Source of the DNA: Eumeta japonica
Taxonomy: Eukaryota > Arthropoda > Insecta > Lepidoptera > Psychidae
Reading direction: 5' to 3'
Length of the DNA stretch: 64,000 nt
Assembly: GCA_005406025.1 (NCBI GenBank)
Contig: BGZK01000074.1
Location: forward strand, 434,001 to 498,000
A program made the position numbers and the translations under genes. The notes beneath the pieces were generated by a model, which searched no databases, was not told the DNA's origin, and was given only the letters and a program-made list of their open reading frames with translations. Positions 36,334 through 48,569 of the stretch are shown in pieces (position 1 is the first letter of the stretch; every line of letters starts with the position of its first letter).

Positions 36334-37588
36334 ATTGAAACCCCTTACTGGAGTTAGTTATCATTCTCCTTACAGAAATCAATCCAGATGTGTATACCTC
36401 CGGTATGAATTAGTGCGACGCGCGAGAAACAGGCTCTTAAGTGCAAAAGATCTGACCTTTTGGACTCACAAGCATACCAATAATGATTGATATTTTTTTT
36501 TTAAACACATTTTTTAACAGAGTATGTTATACAAGACAGAAATAAATGGACACATGTAATAAAACAGTAGAACCGGTTATGTCTTTATGTTGATAGTAGG
36601 CATATATGAAAAATGGAGAAGGGACAATAAGATAAGGAATATAAGAGAAAAAAACGATTTTAAATTTTATGTTTGTCTGTCTGTCTGCTCGCGCACGTCT
36701 CTCAATTTACTGAACTGATTTTAATGCGGATTCTGCAGCTGGACAAAATAATTAGAGCAAATTATGTAGGCTTTATTTCATTCAAATTGTGTGTCAGGAA
36801 AAGCTTATCCTTGGGAGAAGGTTGTACAAAATATAAAAATTGTTTCATACATAGGAAGCTACACTGTCACAAAGTAATATAGCTTATATTTCACTCTGAT
36901 AAGTGCATTCTTGGTACAAATTGGTATCGTGAGCGATATCGGAATTGAAAGCGGGACGGAGAGTAGAACCTGAGCCAGAGCCGGAACTGGAATGGAGAAC
37001 GGAACCGGGTTGAGGGAAATGCTCGATTTTTGTATATTTTCTTTAACTTGTTCTAAACTACAATTTTAAAATCGTGATAATCCATTTGGCAAATATTTAT
37101 TTTCTTAATTTGTAATTTGTTATATTAATATATGATTTGCAATATTAACTTATGATTTTTTTTTTTTATTTACGTTACATACCCTTGACTGAGCCACCTG
37201 GCCGTGCATAATTATGTACCAAATCGCAATTTGTTTTGTCCAGTAAACACGGACAAATTAGGCGTTATAGACGTATACTAGAGTGGTCAAAGGGTTTGCA
37301 TTTAATGGGGTGTAAGAAACGCTATCAAATAGGTAAGTAGAGGCAAGCAGTCGAGTACTTCTTAGACAGATCTTTTTTATTTTAAATTAATTTTATACCT
37401 ATTAGAAATAATAATGAATTTCAAATATGTCCTCCTTAATCCCAATAAAATAGAAAATGATCAGACGCAGCAGTTGTAATAAATTATATAACATCTCATA
37501 GTAGGTATATTGTGTACTAATTTGTATATATGTGGTATAAAAAGTGATATAAATGGTTGAGCTCCTTTTGCTATACAATATCTGAGTT
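36334..37588. other. Spacer with an interspersed repeat and a degenerate hexamer repeat
   Basis: Besides the repeat copy at 36660-36860, a run of GGAACC/GAGCC-like units lies at about 36945-37015 (GAACCTGAGCCAGAGCCGGA and similar). No gene is supported. Confidence 0.5.
36660..36860 (+). repeat. Second copy of the lepidopteran interspersed repeat
   Basis: It starts 'tttgtctgtctgtctgctcg', continues 'tttactgaactgattttaat' and 'gcggattctgcagctgg', then declines. The order is the same as in 3240-3440, but the copy is independently decayed. The matching positions of the CTGT-rich start and the ACTGAACtGATTTtAATGCGG block support common origin. Confidence 0.5.
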
Positions 37589-37691
37589 CTGGAGGTTCGA
37601 CTACGAACTTTTAATTATTATTTTCTTGTTTATATTTTAACACAACATAAACAAGAAAATAATAATTAAAAGTTCATAGTCGAACCTCCAG
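37589..37691. repeat. 103-bp near-perfect palindrome
   Basis: Two 45-bp arms (37589-37633 and 37647-37691) are reverse complements with a single mismatch, separated by a 13-base loop. The arms begin CTGGAGGTTCGACTA. The transcript would form a very stable hairpin. The low divergence between arms suggests a recent origin or gene conversion. No clear target duplication flanks it. Confidence 0.9.
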
Positions 37692-40600
37692 TGAAACATT
37701 ATTTAAAGTCACACTGGAGAACTTCTGAGTGCCTGTATTCGATTCATACCAATAAAAGTGTTTTGTTTCACTATTAACGTTGTTGTATGTAAGTATCCTT
37801 ACTTTTATAAGCAAAAATGGCTAAACTCATCAATAATATTTAGTTATTCCTAATGATGAAACGATGACGAGTATTAATAATCCTTACGATAATAAATCGT
37901 AATTTAACGATTGATCGAAATCGTGGATTGTCACTAGGATTGTTTGTCAAAGCTCTGTAAGCTTGGAAAAATCTACATGCTTTAAGTACTCTGATACCGA
38001 AATCTCTTGTCTAGGGAAAAATAAGACATAAATGCATAAATATATTTAATCCTTGCCGAACCTTCAATTGTAATCCTGAATAAATTTAATGAAATTCCAC
38101 TATAACCAATTATAACTGAACTTTTATTATTTCTTTCCAATGGAACTTGTTCTCCTCAAAACATTCAATTGGATAATATGCATAAATTCCACACCAATAA
38201 AAGTGTGTGAGAATCGTAAGTAGCAATCGTAAGAAGTAAGAGAAATCGTAACCGACGACTACCCTATAAGTATGTCAATATTTCAGCTGTGCTTTTAAAC
38301 TCGTGTTTTTACAAGAACACTTACGTGTTTTAAAATTGTCCATTAATCTGACACGTGTAGTTTTTACAAGCATCTATCACTGGACGAAACGCAACATCGG
38401 AAGTAAGTCGCCAATTCACGTCCCTATTCTTCGAGCGTGTGGTATCTCACCGGTCGCGCCGGCACAATTTCGTGCTGCGGCCAAATCGGCCACAGCGTGG
38501 CTCCACCGCAGTGAGTCCATTAGCGGTCATGATCACGCATACGATGTCCGACGGTTCACAGTGATGCCAAACCAAACGTTTCTTTATAGTACATAATTTG
38601 TATGAAAGTGGATCGAGGTATTTCTTAAAGTTGAATTGCTTCAGCACTCGACACTTAATTTTTTATCACTGACGCTCCCAAGCTCTGCGCGAGTAAATAA
38701 AAAAATATTTTTGTGTTTAGTATTTATAATAGTCCTTTAATGTATATATAGTATAGCGCAGAGAGAAAATAATCAGACACCCAAAATAAATATTCTTTTT
38801 AGCTAGAGTGAGAGTCATTCATCTTATCATTTTCGAGCGCATTACATTTTTTAATAGCTGATTCCGAATATATTGATTTTTATGTTCCCATTTTACAACA
38901 CAAAAGTATCCCTGAAAAAACCATTTCTTTTCTATTAATAACCCCATTATATTTGTACGCTTGACATTAATAATTGTTGATGGTCTTCAGAAATGAAATT
39001 TAAATGGAAGGTCTTTATACATGTATATACCATTGTGTGAGGCTTAACTTGGCATAAATCTATAATTAGTCGCTTGCATACAGCCGACCCATCGCTGAAA
39101 CGGCAAGAAAACTTAAAATACGTACATCATACGTACTGTTATATGAACAAATTGAGCCGCTCACCTCATTATGAGCTTGGCAGACGAAGTTTTTGAGTTG
39201 TCGGCAATTTTAAAATGACACATCAAGTAATCTTGGTACTCAAAACTTAAAACTTGTAACTTATTTATTAAACATTAAAAGCTCATACTTATATAAAAAT
39301 AGATTATTATTATTTTTATTAAACGCAAAAGAGTGGTGAAATTAACTTAATTTATTTACTTGTTTAAACACCCCTAAGTGTGATTAGAACTTTCGTTATC
39401 GCCTAATAACATCAAGATTCATTGGGCATACCACTTCTTAAATCGAATTTAAATACTATTCACGACTCCAGCCGAAGCTATACAGTGAATACTGCACGTG
39501 CAGATCTGGTTCTGGCTTAAAACGAGGTCATCGGTCATACACATGTATATAAGCATTTTATCGGATATACATTTTTATAAAAAAAATCTGTAATTCTGTA
39601 AATAAAAAATTTCTATAAAAAAAAAAGCTGATGACCATCAAAAACCAGTGCAAATTAGCTCAAGCATATAAAAATGGAATTAGCCTAAAATAAGTTTATA
39701 AACCTGTACTAGACAAACGTTCTAACTGTCACTGGGTAATAGTTTTAACATAGCTTATTATTATTTATATAATTAACGTAGCATATTATATAAATAATAA
39801 TATCCTATATTAATACTAATACATGATGTCGTGTAAAAACTTACAAAGTACAAAAAATAATAAAGTAATTTCCTTAGTTTCAAAGTTAAAGTGTGTCTAA
39901 TGGCACCCATGACCATGTAGGTATAACTACTTTTAATTTGATCGATTATTTAAATAATACGACATTATAGACTTATAAGGCAACTTTGTGGACAATGTGG
40001 CAAATCACTCATTGCCTATGGTTTGCTGTACGTAAGTTTTGTTGTTTTCATTGTATGAATAATTTTGTGGTAAAGTTTTAATAGCAAAAAACGCGAAAAC
40101 CTATTTACACATCAAACAAAGTAATTTTACACAATATAAAATAGCAATACAAATTCAATGGTATTACTCATTACAGACAATTGAAAGTTGTATACTTCAT
40201 TAAAAAAATACATTAGATTTAATTGCGCTCGCGTGGAAGTAGGGTCTAAAGATCAAAGTGACATTTTAATAAGTTGGGCGTATTTGATTTCACGTTTAAC
40301 AAACACATTGAAGAATTTAAAAAAATATTTAAAATTAGTTACAGCAGTTTAACGTTATGCACTGTTGTATTCAAAAGAAGTTTATGGATACCAGTACCAA
40401 TTACTTATTGTTTAATTATTATTGTACTGATTATTTTCACTGTAGAATGATAAAAAATAACAATAATTAATAGATACCTTATATTTTTCAATTAAGCATT
40501 GTGGACCTCGCAATACTATTAGGCGACAATAAATTATGTATAAAATCATATAGACTATAAAGCTTCTTAAATATCTTTAAAATACGCCATCAATAAAATT

Positions 40601-41006
40601 TTCTTAACGTCTTTTCAAAATTGCGGAATTGATACTAAATATTGTTCAAACGCCGACAAGCGAATCTCTTGCAAATTTCAACGTGTTTGTTTTATATAAT
40701 TATAAATTAAAAAACGTTTATATCGAGAACTAATCACGTAACATATTTTTATATGGTGGTCGGTTTGGATAAGTACTACACGTAAAATAAAAAACAATAT
40801 ACGTACTTAATCTGTTTGCTCTGATCAACATGTATGAGAATAATGCTAGACAAGTATTAGGTGAGGAGTAAATAGCATTAGTACAAAATTTTCATCTCAA
40901 ACTTGTATTGTATGTAGATAGAAAACGATGTGCATAGCTTGCGATGCATAGTGCAATCTAAGGTTAAAAAAGTGCATAGATGAAGTATTACGATAGCGTA
41001 TCGACG
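37692..41006. other. 3.3 kb of AT-rich DNA, nothing recognised
   Basis: A GC-richer patch at 38400-38570 has open frames on both strands without motifs. An imperfect AT-rich inverted repeat lies at about 39757-39800. No gene is supported. Confidence 0.5.
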
Positions 41007-41161
41007 CAGTCCTGGATTTGTCAATAGGCCGTGTAGGCCGCGGTCTAGGGGCGGCAGCGTCCTAGGGGCGGCAGATTTCAGAAAATTATTATTTTAGAAA
41101 GGTACATGGGGCGGCGGAAATAAAGTGGCCTACACTCATAAAAAATATAAATCCGCCACTG
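41007..41161. mobile_element. hAT-type MITE with perfect 8-bp target duplication
   Basis: A 155-bp element that starts CAGTCCTGGATTT and whose other end reads, on the opposite strand, CAGTGGCGGATTT (10 of 13 match). The target duplication TATCGACG is perfect at 40999-41006 and 41162-41169. The interior contains two AGGGGCGGCAG units. Non-coding. Confidence 0.9.
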
Positions 41162-41169
41162 TATCGACG

Positions 41170-42334
41170 TATATAAATAGGAGTAGTAACAAATAAGACG
41201 ATCCCACAAAACCAATCTACAAAATCAGATTGGTTCTATATGCAGTCAGTCACGAGTACTTACTCGACGCACTCTGACGTTATATTTCCGAAAATAATGA
41301 AACCGATGTACCGAAAAATGGTGTTGTGAACTGCAGTTTTTCAGTGAGATTTTCATAATATGTTTAGATATTATTCAAAATATTAAAATTCCAAGTAAAC
41401 TTGGCCTTAAATCGGTTTTTTCTATTGTGGTCCTTTGTAATTTATTGATAGTTACCTATCGTAACGTGTCGACTAGTAATATATAAAGTTTAAAAAGCAC
41501 GAAATAAATTTTGTATTTTGAAACCCTCGGCACAAACAATGCCTCCAAAAAATAATGCACATTGACCCTTTAATATAAGTAGGAGGTAATAAATATTTTG
41601 ACCCGAGCGTCGTCGTGTCGGGGGACCGCTAAGTTGATAAATTAAATAACAGAATACACTGAAAATGATAAAGAATGAATTTTAAATACAAATAAGCTAT
41701 TTAAATATCATAAGTAAATACCTAAACGACAGCCTTAATCAGCTGCCCCCCGACGCCATGATGCTTAAATCAAAATATTATTTGCTATTGACATTGAAGG
41801 GTCCAAAAGAACCAGAACATTTTTTTTTAATTTTAGAGGTATTGTATCGGGAGTTATTTTAATTTCAATGTAAGTTATATAGATCTTTAATGATAAGACT
41901 CGTGTTAGAACCTAACAAATGCAAGTTCTTAAAAGCTAAGCGCATGCGAATCTGATTCTACCTTCCCGAAATATTTATATTCGGGTAAGGAATTCGTTAC
42001 CACAAAGTTTATTTTAAAAAAACTCAAGAAATTAATATCATTATCCCAAATCTAGTTCTTACGTTATTAATACAAATGCATATATTTTATACAGACATAA
42101 ACATAAACATACATACATGTACATAAACAGTTACAATGAAATATACACACATGTTGGAGAGTAGTTATTCATTTGCATGTGGACATATGTAAACGGACAA
42201 TGAACCTCTGATTCACCCGCTGTCGTAAAAATTAACTTACCTAGTGCAAATTCTCTACATGATTTTATCCACATTATAACATTTGCATTGACTCAGCCAG
42301 TCTACTATGCAATATTTGATCTTGAAAATGATAC
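41170..42334. other. AT-rich spacer, nothing recognised
   Basis: No supported coding frame and no recognised repeat. Confidence 0.5.
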
Positions 42335-42420
42335 CTCTAACTAATATTATAAATGCGATAGTATGAGTTTGTTTATCGAATAATATTTTGCACAGTATTT
42401 TTTTTAATATGCGGATTTTG
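42335..42420 (+). repeat. Fragment of an abundant lepidopteran repeat
   Basis: It begins 'taactaatattataaatgcg' and continues 'atagtatgagtttgttta'. The CTAATATTATAAATGCGAAAGT start is, from memory, the 5' end of a repeat seen throughout Lepidoptera. It ends in '...atatgcggattttgtag' just before the next LINE fragment. Confidence 0.45.
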
Positions 42421-42429
42421 TAGAATGAT

Positions 42430-42990
42430 TAATAATAATAATAATGTAAACTCACGCCGATTTCCTAGAAGGGTAGCCAGATTTCTAGACGGTACGACCT
42501 CTGATTATCTCTCTTATTTTGCTTCGCTGACATCCATCAATCTTTTCATGCTAACTCGTCGGTTTCGGGTGCCTAAAATTTGGCCCTTTTTAAAATACGA
42601 CCAATATGGTCTGAATAAGACTTTTTACAGCGACCTTTGCCAACTTTTCCATTACACACATTTCTGTATACTGTATAGATTTCTTTTGTTAGTCTATTTT
42701 CATCCATTCTCCAGATGACTAAACCATGCAAAAGACTTTTTTCTACTCTACTCACTGCATCTTTCAAACCACACTGCTCTCTGATATCACTTTTCCTGCA
42801 TTTATCTTTCAAAGACACTCCACACATTTTATGCAGAGATCGCATCTCCACTGCATTGATTCTACTTTGATTGTTTTCTGCCATACCAAACTTCCACTAC
42901 CGTACATAAGCGTGGAGATCAAAATCCCATTCTGGATAGCTAAACGCATTTGTTATGGAACACATTTGCTATTCATAATTACAAGCAAAG
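42430..42990 (-). mobile_element. 3' end of a non-LTR retrotransposon (LINE), C-terminal ORF2 fragment
   Basis: On the minus strand the reading is STLMYGSGSLVWQKTIKVES in one frame, then RINAVEMRSLHKMCGVSLKD and REQCGLKDAVSRVEKSLLHG, ENRLTKEIYTVYRN and GKVGKGRCKKSY. A further frame change follows, to GTRNRRVSMKRLMDVSEAK. This is the C-terminal region that follows the reverse transcriptase in an LINE type common in insects and fish, with the usual W(F)GH, LTKQIY and GRPRK blocks still traceable. The RT itself is absent. At least two frameshifts. Clade assignment needs alignment. Confidence 0.75.
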
Positions 42991-43120
42991 CCCCATTCAC
43001 TTTAATTATGCATTCACTATGCTTTCAATTTTCCATCATGTTTATCATCATTTATAAAAATACTACCAAAGTCTACAAAATATAAGGTCAAGGAAAAAGT
43101 TTTTTCGTATCATATTTCGT

Positions 43121-43137
43121 ATTTAATCGTAGTATGT

Positions 43138-43203
<66 letters not shown>

Positions 43204-43211
43204 GATTAAAT
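43121..43211. repeat. TA microsatellite flanked by inverted arms
   Basis: About 58 bp of pure TA (43144-43202) sits between ATTTAATCGTA (43121-43131) and its exact reverse complement TACGATTAAAT (43201-43211). The whole block is therefore self-complementary and can extrude a long hairpin. The YIYIYI translation is an artefact. Confidence 0.9.
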
Positions 43212-43254
43212 GTACATAAAATATTATGAAAAATATATAATACCAAAAAACCTT

Positions 43255-44055
43255 TTACGAAATATACTATATAGCCCTGACCGTGCACCGTCAGATTTTC
43301 GCCTGTTTCGGTTCTTTAAAATTCTTTGGGTAGTTTTAGGTTATTATGCAGAGAGGACACTTCCCAACCAAACTCTCTCAATGTTTGCCGAGTAGCTAAA
43401 AATATGTGGGTGTCTGGAGTTATCATGGTGAAAATCTACACCCTTTCTGTTTATCAATTCCGGCCGTTTTTTCTCTACTTCTTGTTTGAGTCTCATCAGC
43501 TGTTAGCAATAGAGATCTAATTGATGATTTTGCTCGGCAGTAAAAGGTTATAATGAATAATATCCTTCCATACACATAGCATCAACTTATTACAATTTAA
43601 TCTGGGTTTTGCTATAGTCTTTGTTGCTTTCTTACCTTTTGACCATGATCTTTTTCGCACGTTCTTGTTGTAGGTGATTTATTTTCATCACGATGGACGA
43701 ATTTTTTCAAAATCGGTTTGATTTCATTACGATTCAATAGATAATAATCGCAAAAGATTTTTTTGAGTGAGCTCGCGTGGGATCCAAGTATCGAGCTTTT
43801 TTGTACATCAAGCTTTTTTCAAATGAGTTATAACTGTTTTGTGGTCAAACCCCAGCTCTTAAGCTATGTTATAAGAAATAATATGTCGATCTTACTCTAC
43901 TTTTCCCAAAATAGCATTAACTTTTCTGCTACTTTTACCAACATTGCATTAAGTCCATCGCCGTTACAAGTTTTTTTCAGGGCTTGGGGCACATTTTTCT
44001 TTTTTTTGTAATAAGACTTCAAAATGTATCAAATTTCAACGTTAGATTCATTCAT
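43255..44055 (-). mobile_element. Dead mariner (irritans/SETMAR-like), with an inverted segment
   Basis: On the minus strand the reading follows the mariner transposase. The N-terminus is near 44055 (NESNVEI*YILKSYYKKKKN), the LLNRNEIKPILKKF region is near 43720, the second catalytic block FHHDNSRHPH is near 43430, and LREFGWEVSSL is near 43370. The next expected block, YSPDxAPSDFxLFR, is not found on this strand. It lies instead on the plus strand at 43270-43320 (see findings). Several stops and frame changes. Terminal repeats were not identified, so the outer limits are approximate. Confidence 0.75.
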
Positions 44056-44185
44056 TTTGGTGGACAGAATAACATTAGAAAAATAGCGGAACACCACTTT
44101 TAATGTAATTTTTTTTACACTATCATCTATTTAATAGTATCAAAACTAGCCAGATACAAACAGCACAATCAAAGAGATTGTATAT

Positions 44186-44575
44186 TGTAGTAGTGAACCT
44201 AGAAGTAGGTGGCATATGAGGCATCCGGCCTTCATGCTTAATTTAGCAAATGAGGGCTCGCGTTCGATTTAAAACTAGACTATGAAACTCGAATATAATA
44301 TTTGAATCGGATCTCGCGAATAACATGTAAATAGGGATTAGATAGAAAAACATAGAAAGGGGATGAGGGCTGATGCCCAAGAACACAAGCTAAGATAGAA
44401 AAGTGGATTGTTGTAAGTGATTTAATAAGAAATCGTATCAACCTTGGTAAGGAGATAATATTGAAGAGCCAAACAATAAATGGTTCAGAACCTGGAACCT
44501 CTTTTATTTAAATACTTGAATTCCTGGACTTCATCAAGGGTCCTTAAGGTACTTCGCCCTGAACTACGCTCTACA
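44186..44575 (+). repeat. 5' LTR of the Ty3/gypsy element
   Basis: It begins TGTAGTAGTGAACCTAGAAG and ends ...CTCTACA, so it has the TG...CA termini of an LTR. An AATAAA lies near 44475. Directly after it, TTGGTGGAGGCACCGTG resembles a tRNA primer-binding region for minus-strand synthesis. The right boundary rests on that site and on the TG/CA rule. Confidence 0.6.
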
Positions 44576-44633
44576 TTGGTGGAGGCACCGTGTAAGAAGA
44601 AAGGAAAACCAAAGTAATATAAAGATTATAAAA

Positions 44634-45039
44634 ATGGCAACAGTCACCTACGAAGATTTTGACGAATTTTACAATAACTACGAAAGATTGGCTATCCTGA
44701 AGAATTGTAGTGAACAGCAGAAAAAAAGCGGGCTTAAATCTGTATACGGCGGGCCCACCTAAATTCTTTTTAAAAACTATTACCACTATGGTAATGACTT
44801 ACAACGAAATCATAAAGGATTTTAAAGATGAATTCAAATACGAAATAAATTACGCACAAATATTTTACAAATCAAAACAAGAAGCCGACCTAGTCGAGTA
44901 TTTTTATAAAATAAAAAGACTAGCTACAAAAGCAAAAACCAACGAAGAAAACACGATCATCATGACATTCCTGCGCGGTTTGAAAGCGAATGTCAAACCA
45001 TTATTGGAGCACGAGCTTACAAATCACTCGCAGAATTAA
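44634..45039 (+). pseudogene. Gag remnant of the Ty3/gypsy element
   Basis: A first ATG at 44634 gives MATVTYEDFDEFYNNYERLA and runs into a frame change near 44715. The second frame (44710-45039) has a capsid-like stretch including FKYEINYAQIFYKSKQEADL and YFYKIKRLATKAK, the YfxrlkrLa pattern of gypsy-type gag proteins. It breaks near 45040. A zinc knuckle was not seen. Confidence 0.65.
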
Positions 45040-45393
45040 AATCGGCTATCACAAACCATAAACTAGTATACAAAGAAAATCGGGAGACTACTTATGATTT
45101 ACCGATGGAGTGGGGAAATAAAGAAAATTCCCAAAAAACACCCGACAAGTAATCAGATGATCAATGTAAGGCCGCCACAGCCAGCCAGAACGGAAGCTCG
45201 ACCATACTGATTTCGCGACCGCGGCGACGAGCGACGCTACGTGGCACCAACGAGACAAAATTGATGCTGAACTAACCAAGAGGGCAGAATGCAACCTCAA
45301 CCTCTGACCAGTTTTGCACGACTTCAGCTTCCTGTGAGATTGGTGAATTAACTACGAGACGGGCAACCACTGTCTGATGAAGCCACCCGCCAT

Positions 45394-45936
45394 GTGAATA
45401 CTGGCAGCACGTGCGTAAAGGTTGCGGTAAAAGAAGGTAATATGCACGCTTTGTTAGATTCAGGGGCTGATGTGAGCTGTGTCAACGCAAATATTATAGA
45501 CATTAATAATGTTAGTGAATTTTCAAACTCCCATGTCGTATTGAAAGGGGTAAAAGGGTCAATTATAGAATTCACCGGAATTACGTCACTTCATTTTTAT
45601 TAAAATGAAACTAAATTTAAACACACAATTTATGTTGTGAAAGACTTACATTTAGATTTAATTTTGGAGACGGACTTTATGAGGCAAAATGCAGTGGTCC
45701 TAGATTATGATGAAAATAAACTTGTTTTCAATAAGAAAGGATTGCATGCACCGCTCGTGTCTCACGCGCCGGCGCGCACCGCCCAAAAGTTGGCGTCAGC
45801 AGTGATGACGTATTTCGTGGACTGGGTCGATAAGAATGAAAAATACTTATCAGTATGCAACCTAGCCCTGATTCTCATGCCAGAGAAGCAATGGAAGGTA
45901 AGTGATTTGAAAGTAAATAAGGAGTCGTCTGTCTGA
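45394..45936 (+). pseudogene. Protease remnant of the Ty3/gypsy element
   Basis: The frame 45394-45603 carries HALLDSGADVSCVNANII. The DSG at 45457-45465 is the catalytic triad of retropepsins, which cut the polyprotein as a dimer. A stop at 45601 interrupts it, and the frame 45637-45936 continues with LHLDLILETDFMRQN, the conserved ILGxDFL-like block. The alanine usually found after DSG is present. Confidence 0.75.
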
Positions 45937-45989
45937 CAGCGTGATGAACTACAAGAGGTGTTATCGGAATATTTTAATCGTTTTGCATT

Positions 45990-47350
45990 TGAGAATTCAC
46001 AATTAGATAAATATTCAGGTTTCGAAGTAGAAATTAAAACGCAAGATGAAATACCGGTTCATAAGCCTAGAGGTCTATAAGGCAACGCGAGATTATTGGA
46101 AAACAAGTACAACAAATGCTAAATAACGGAATTATTAGACATTTTTCCAAAAGTCCTTATGCACCGTGGTCTTAGTGAAAAAACCAGATGATACATACGG
46201 AGGTATTCTGTAGACTTTAGGAATTTAAAGAAAGAGATTATTTCAGATTTATATCCTATTCCGAAAATAGAAATTTGATACTGTATTTAGGCGAAGCTAA
46301 ATATTTTGCTACTTTAGACTTGATATCGGGGTATGGGCGGATAGTAGTAAGTGAGAAAGATAGGCCGAAGACCGCATTTGTAACCCCCTCAGGAATTTTA
46401 GAGTTCATTGTGTTTCCGTACGGATTACGGACGAGTCAGGCTAATTTTCAGAGAATCATAGACACAGTCTTAACAGGGGTTAAGTATAGAAACGCCATAA
46501 TGTACGTAGACGACGTAGTAGTATATGGGGAAATTTTTGAAGAATTTTGCAATGCTTTGAGAAATATGCTGAATAGGTTTAGAGAAGCAAATTTGGTGGT
46601 GAAATCATCGAAATGAATCAGTGACAGTTCTAGATTATGAAGTCAGTGAAGTCAAACCTTCCAGAAAGAGGTTAGATGCAGTTCTAGAATTAGAGAAACC
46701 GGCTACCGCGAAGAATTTAAAATTATTTCTAGGTTTCACATCCTATTACAGGTAATTCATAGAGAATTACGAGCGAATTACTTTGCCAATCACAAAACTA
46801 CTGAAAAAGGGTAATAAATTTTATTTGTCAGAAGGATGTGAGACAGCATTTGAAATCATAAAGAAATGTTAATGTAATCCTCCGATATTAAAACATTTTG
46901 AGAACAACGATGATAGAGTAGTAACTCGATTATTTGTAGATGCTAGCGGACAAGCATTAGGTGCATCATTGATGCAAGGAGAGAAAGAACTAAGAGAAAT
47001 GCATCCGGTAGCTTACGCGTCGCGAAAGTTGAGCTACCTACTTAAAAAAGAAATATTCAGCGACAGAATGCAAATTTTTAGGAGTTTTGTAGGCGTTATA
47101 ATATTTTTGACATTGTGTTTGGGGAATGACGTTTGAAGTGGTGACGGACCACAAAGCCCTATGTTGGCTGAAAGAAAATAAAGATCTTAGTGGCAGATTA
47201 GCCAGATAAGCACTTTCTTTGCAAGAATACGATTTTAAAATTATATATATAAACGTCTTGGCAGATTTTCTTTCTAGAAATCCTCTTGGGGAGAGTAACG
47301 AAGTAAAGATAGTAGAGGAGAAAATGGAATTAACGATATATAACATATGA
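45990..47350 (+). pseudogene. Reverse transcriptase and RNase H remnant
   Basis: The frame 46275-46616 includes ATLDLISGYGRIVVSEKDRP, TAFVTPSGILEFIVFPYGLR and IMYVDDVVVYG. YVDD at 46503-46514 holds two of the three metal-binding aspartates, and the third is in LDLISGY. Upstream, in another frame, is the DEIPVHKPRGL start. RNase H follows in fragments: LFVDASGQALGASLMQG near 46930 and VAYASRKLSYL near 47010, with VTDHKALCWLKE near 47140. Multiple stops. Confidence 0.8.
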
Positions 47351-47539
47351 TTTCATCGGAGACTTTGATAGAAAGGCAACGAGATGATGAATTTTGTACA
47401 CGTACTGTAGAAGCCTTAAGTAGGAATCGAGGTAGGTATAGAGACTTTCTCGTGAGAAACGAAATTTTATATAAGAGAATAAATTGATTAGGGCATAGAA
47501 AAGAAGTAATAGTTTTACCGAGATGTATGTTGGATGACA

Positions 47540-48565
47540 TGTTGATACAAATTCATGATGAACCTTGGACAGGGGGGCATTTCAGATTAACGATAACATT
47601 AGCAAAGTTAAATATTTCATTAAGAATGCTGAGAGAGAAGTGGAGAAGTACGTCAGTTCATGTCATGTATGTTTAGAAAGAAAGAAAGTGAGCAATCAGG
47701 CTGGATTGCAACCGATTGTAGTACCAAGGTCTTTTGAAAAAGATAGGAATCGATGTAGTCGGGCCCATTAGAACGTGCATGTACGGTAATAAATATGTAA
47801 TAAGCATAGCAGTAGAGTATGCCTCTAAATATTTTATCACAAAAAGTATTCCGAGAGTTATTGCTGAAGTGATATCCGATTTTTTAATTAACGAAATATT
47901 TTGTAAATTTGGTTCTAAACAGGAGGTAATATCCGACCAAGGTACTGTCTTTTGTTCGAGAATGGTGAAAGCTCCGACACGATCGGAGCATTCGGGGCAA
48001 TATTGTGATTCGCTACTGCGTTTAACCCGCAGACAAATGGTATAATAGAAACATTACATAGAACGCTTTGGCAACTATTGCCAATGTACGTCGACAGTAT
48101 TCAAAGAGATTCGTGTACTTTTTTACCACTAGTCACATTTTCAACTGTACAGATCACCACAGGGATGTAGCCATATATATTAATGTACAGCAAAGAGCCA
48201 AATTTTCCTTTAGATAATGCTCAGTTAGGAAAGATAAATAGATCATATAATAACATGGCTCAGAGAAAAGAATGTGTAAATAACTTTATTAGAAAGCCTC
48301 TTGTAAATATTAGAAGCAAACAGTTGAAAAAGAAAATTTGAGCACGATAGGGATAAGAAATGTTCAGAGTTTCGTGTAGAAGACTTAGTAACGGTATATG
48401 TGCCTAGATGGGTGATAAGTAAAACTTTAAATTAATGCGATGTCATAGAGGGCCGTACAGAATTGTAGAAAAATTATCGAGCGCCACATATAAAATAGAG
48501 TCACTCAATGAACGTGTGTGGAATAAAGTTCACTTATCTCGGTTGAAAAGATTTCAACTTAGATA
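47540..48565 (+). pseudogene. Integrase remnant
   Basis: Reading in pieces: an H2C2-type zinc-binding N-terminus (GGHFRLT, then SCHVCLERKKVSNQAGLQPI, frame 47565-47771). The catalytic core follows, with GIDVVGPIRTCMYGNKYVIS and KFGSKQEVISDQGTVFCSRM (frame 47734-48045). A C-terminal part ends VWNKVHLSRLKRFQLR-stop near 48565. The first two acidic residues of the D,D-E triad are visible (GID and SDQ). The glutamate region is decayed. Confidence 0.75.
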
Positions 48566-48569
48566 GTAG

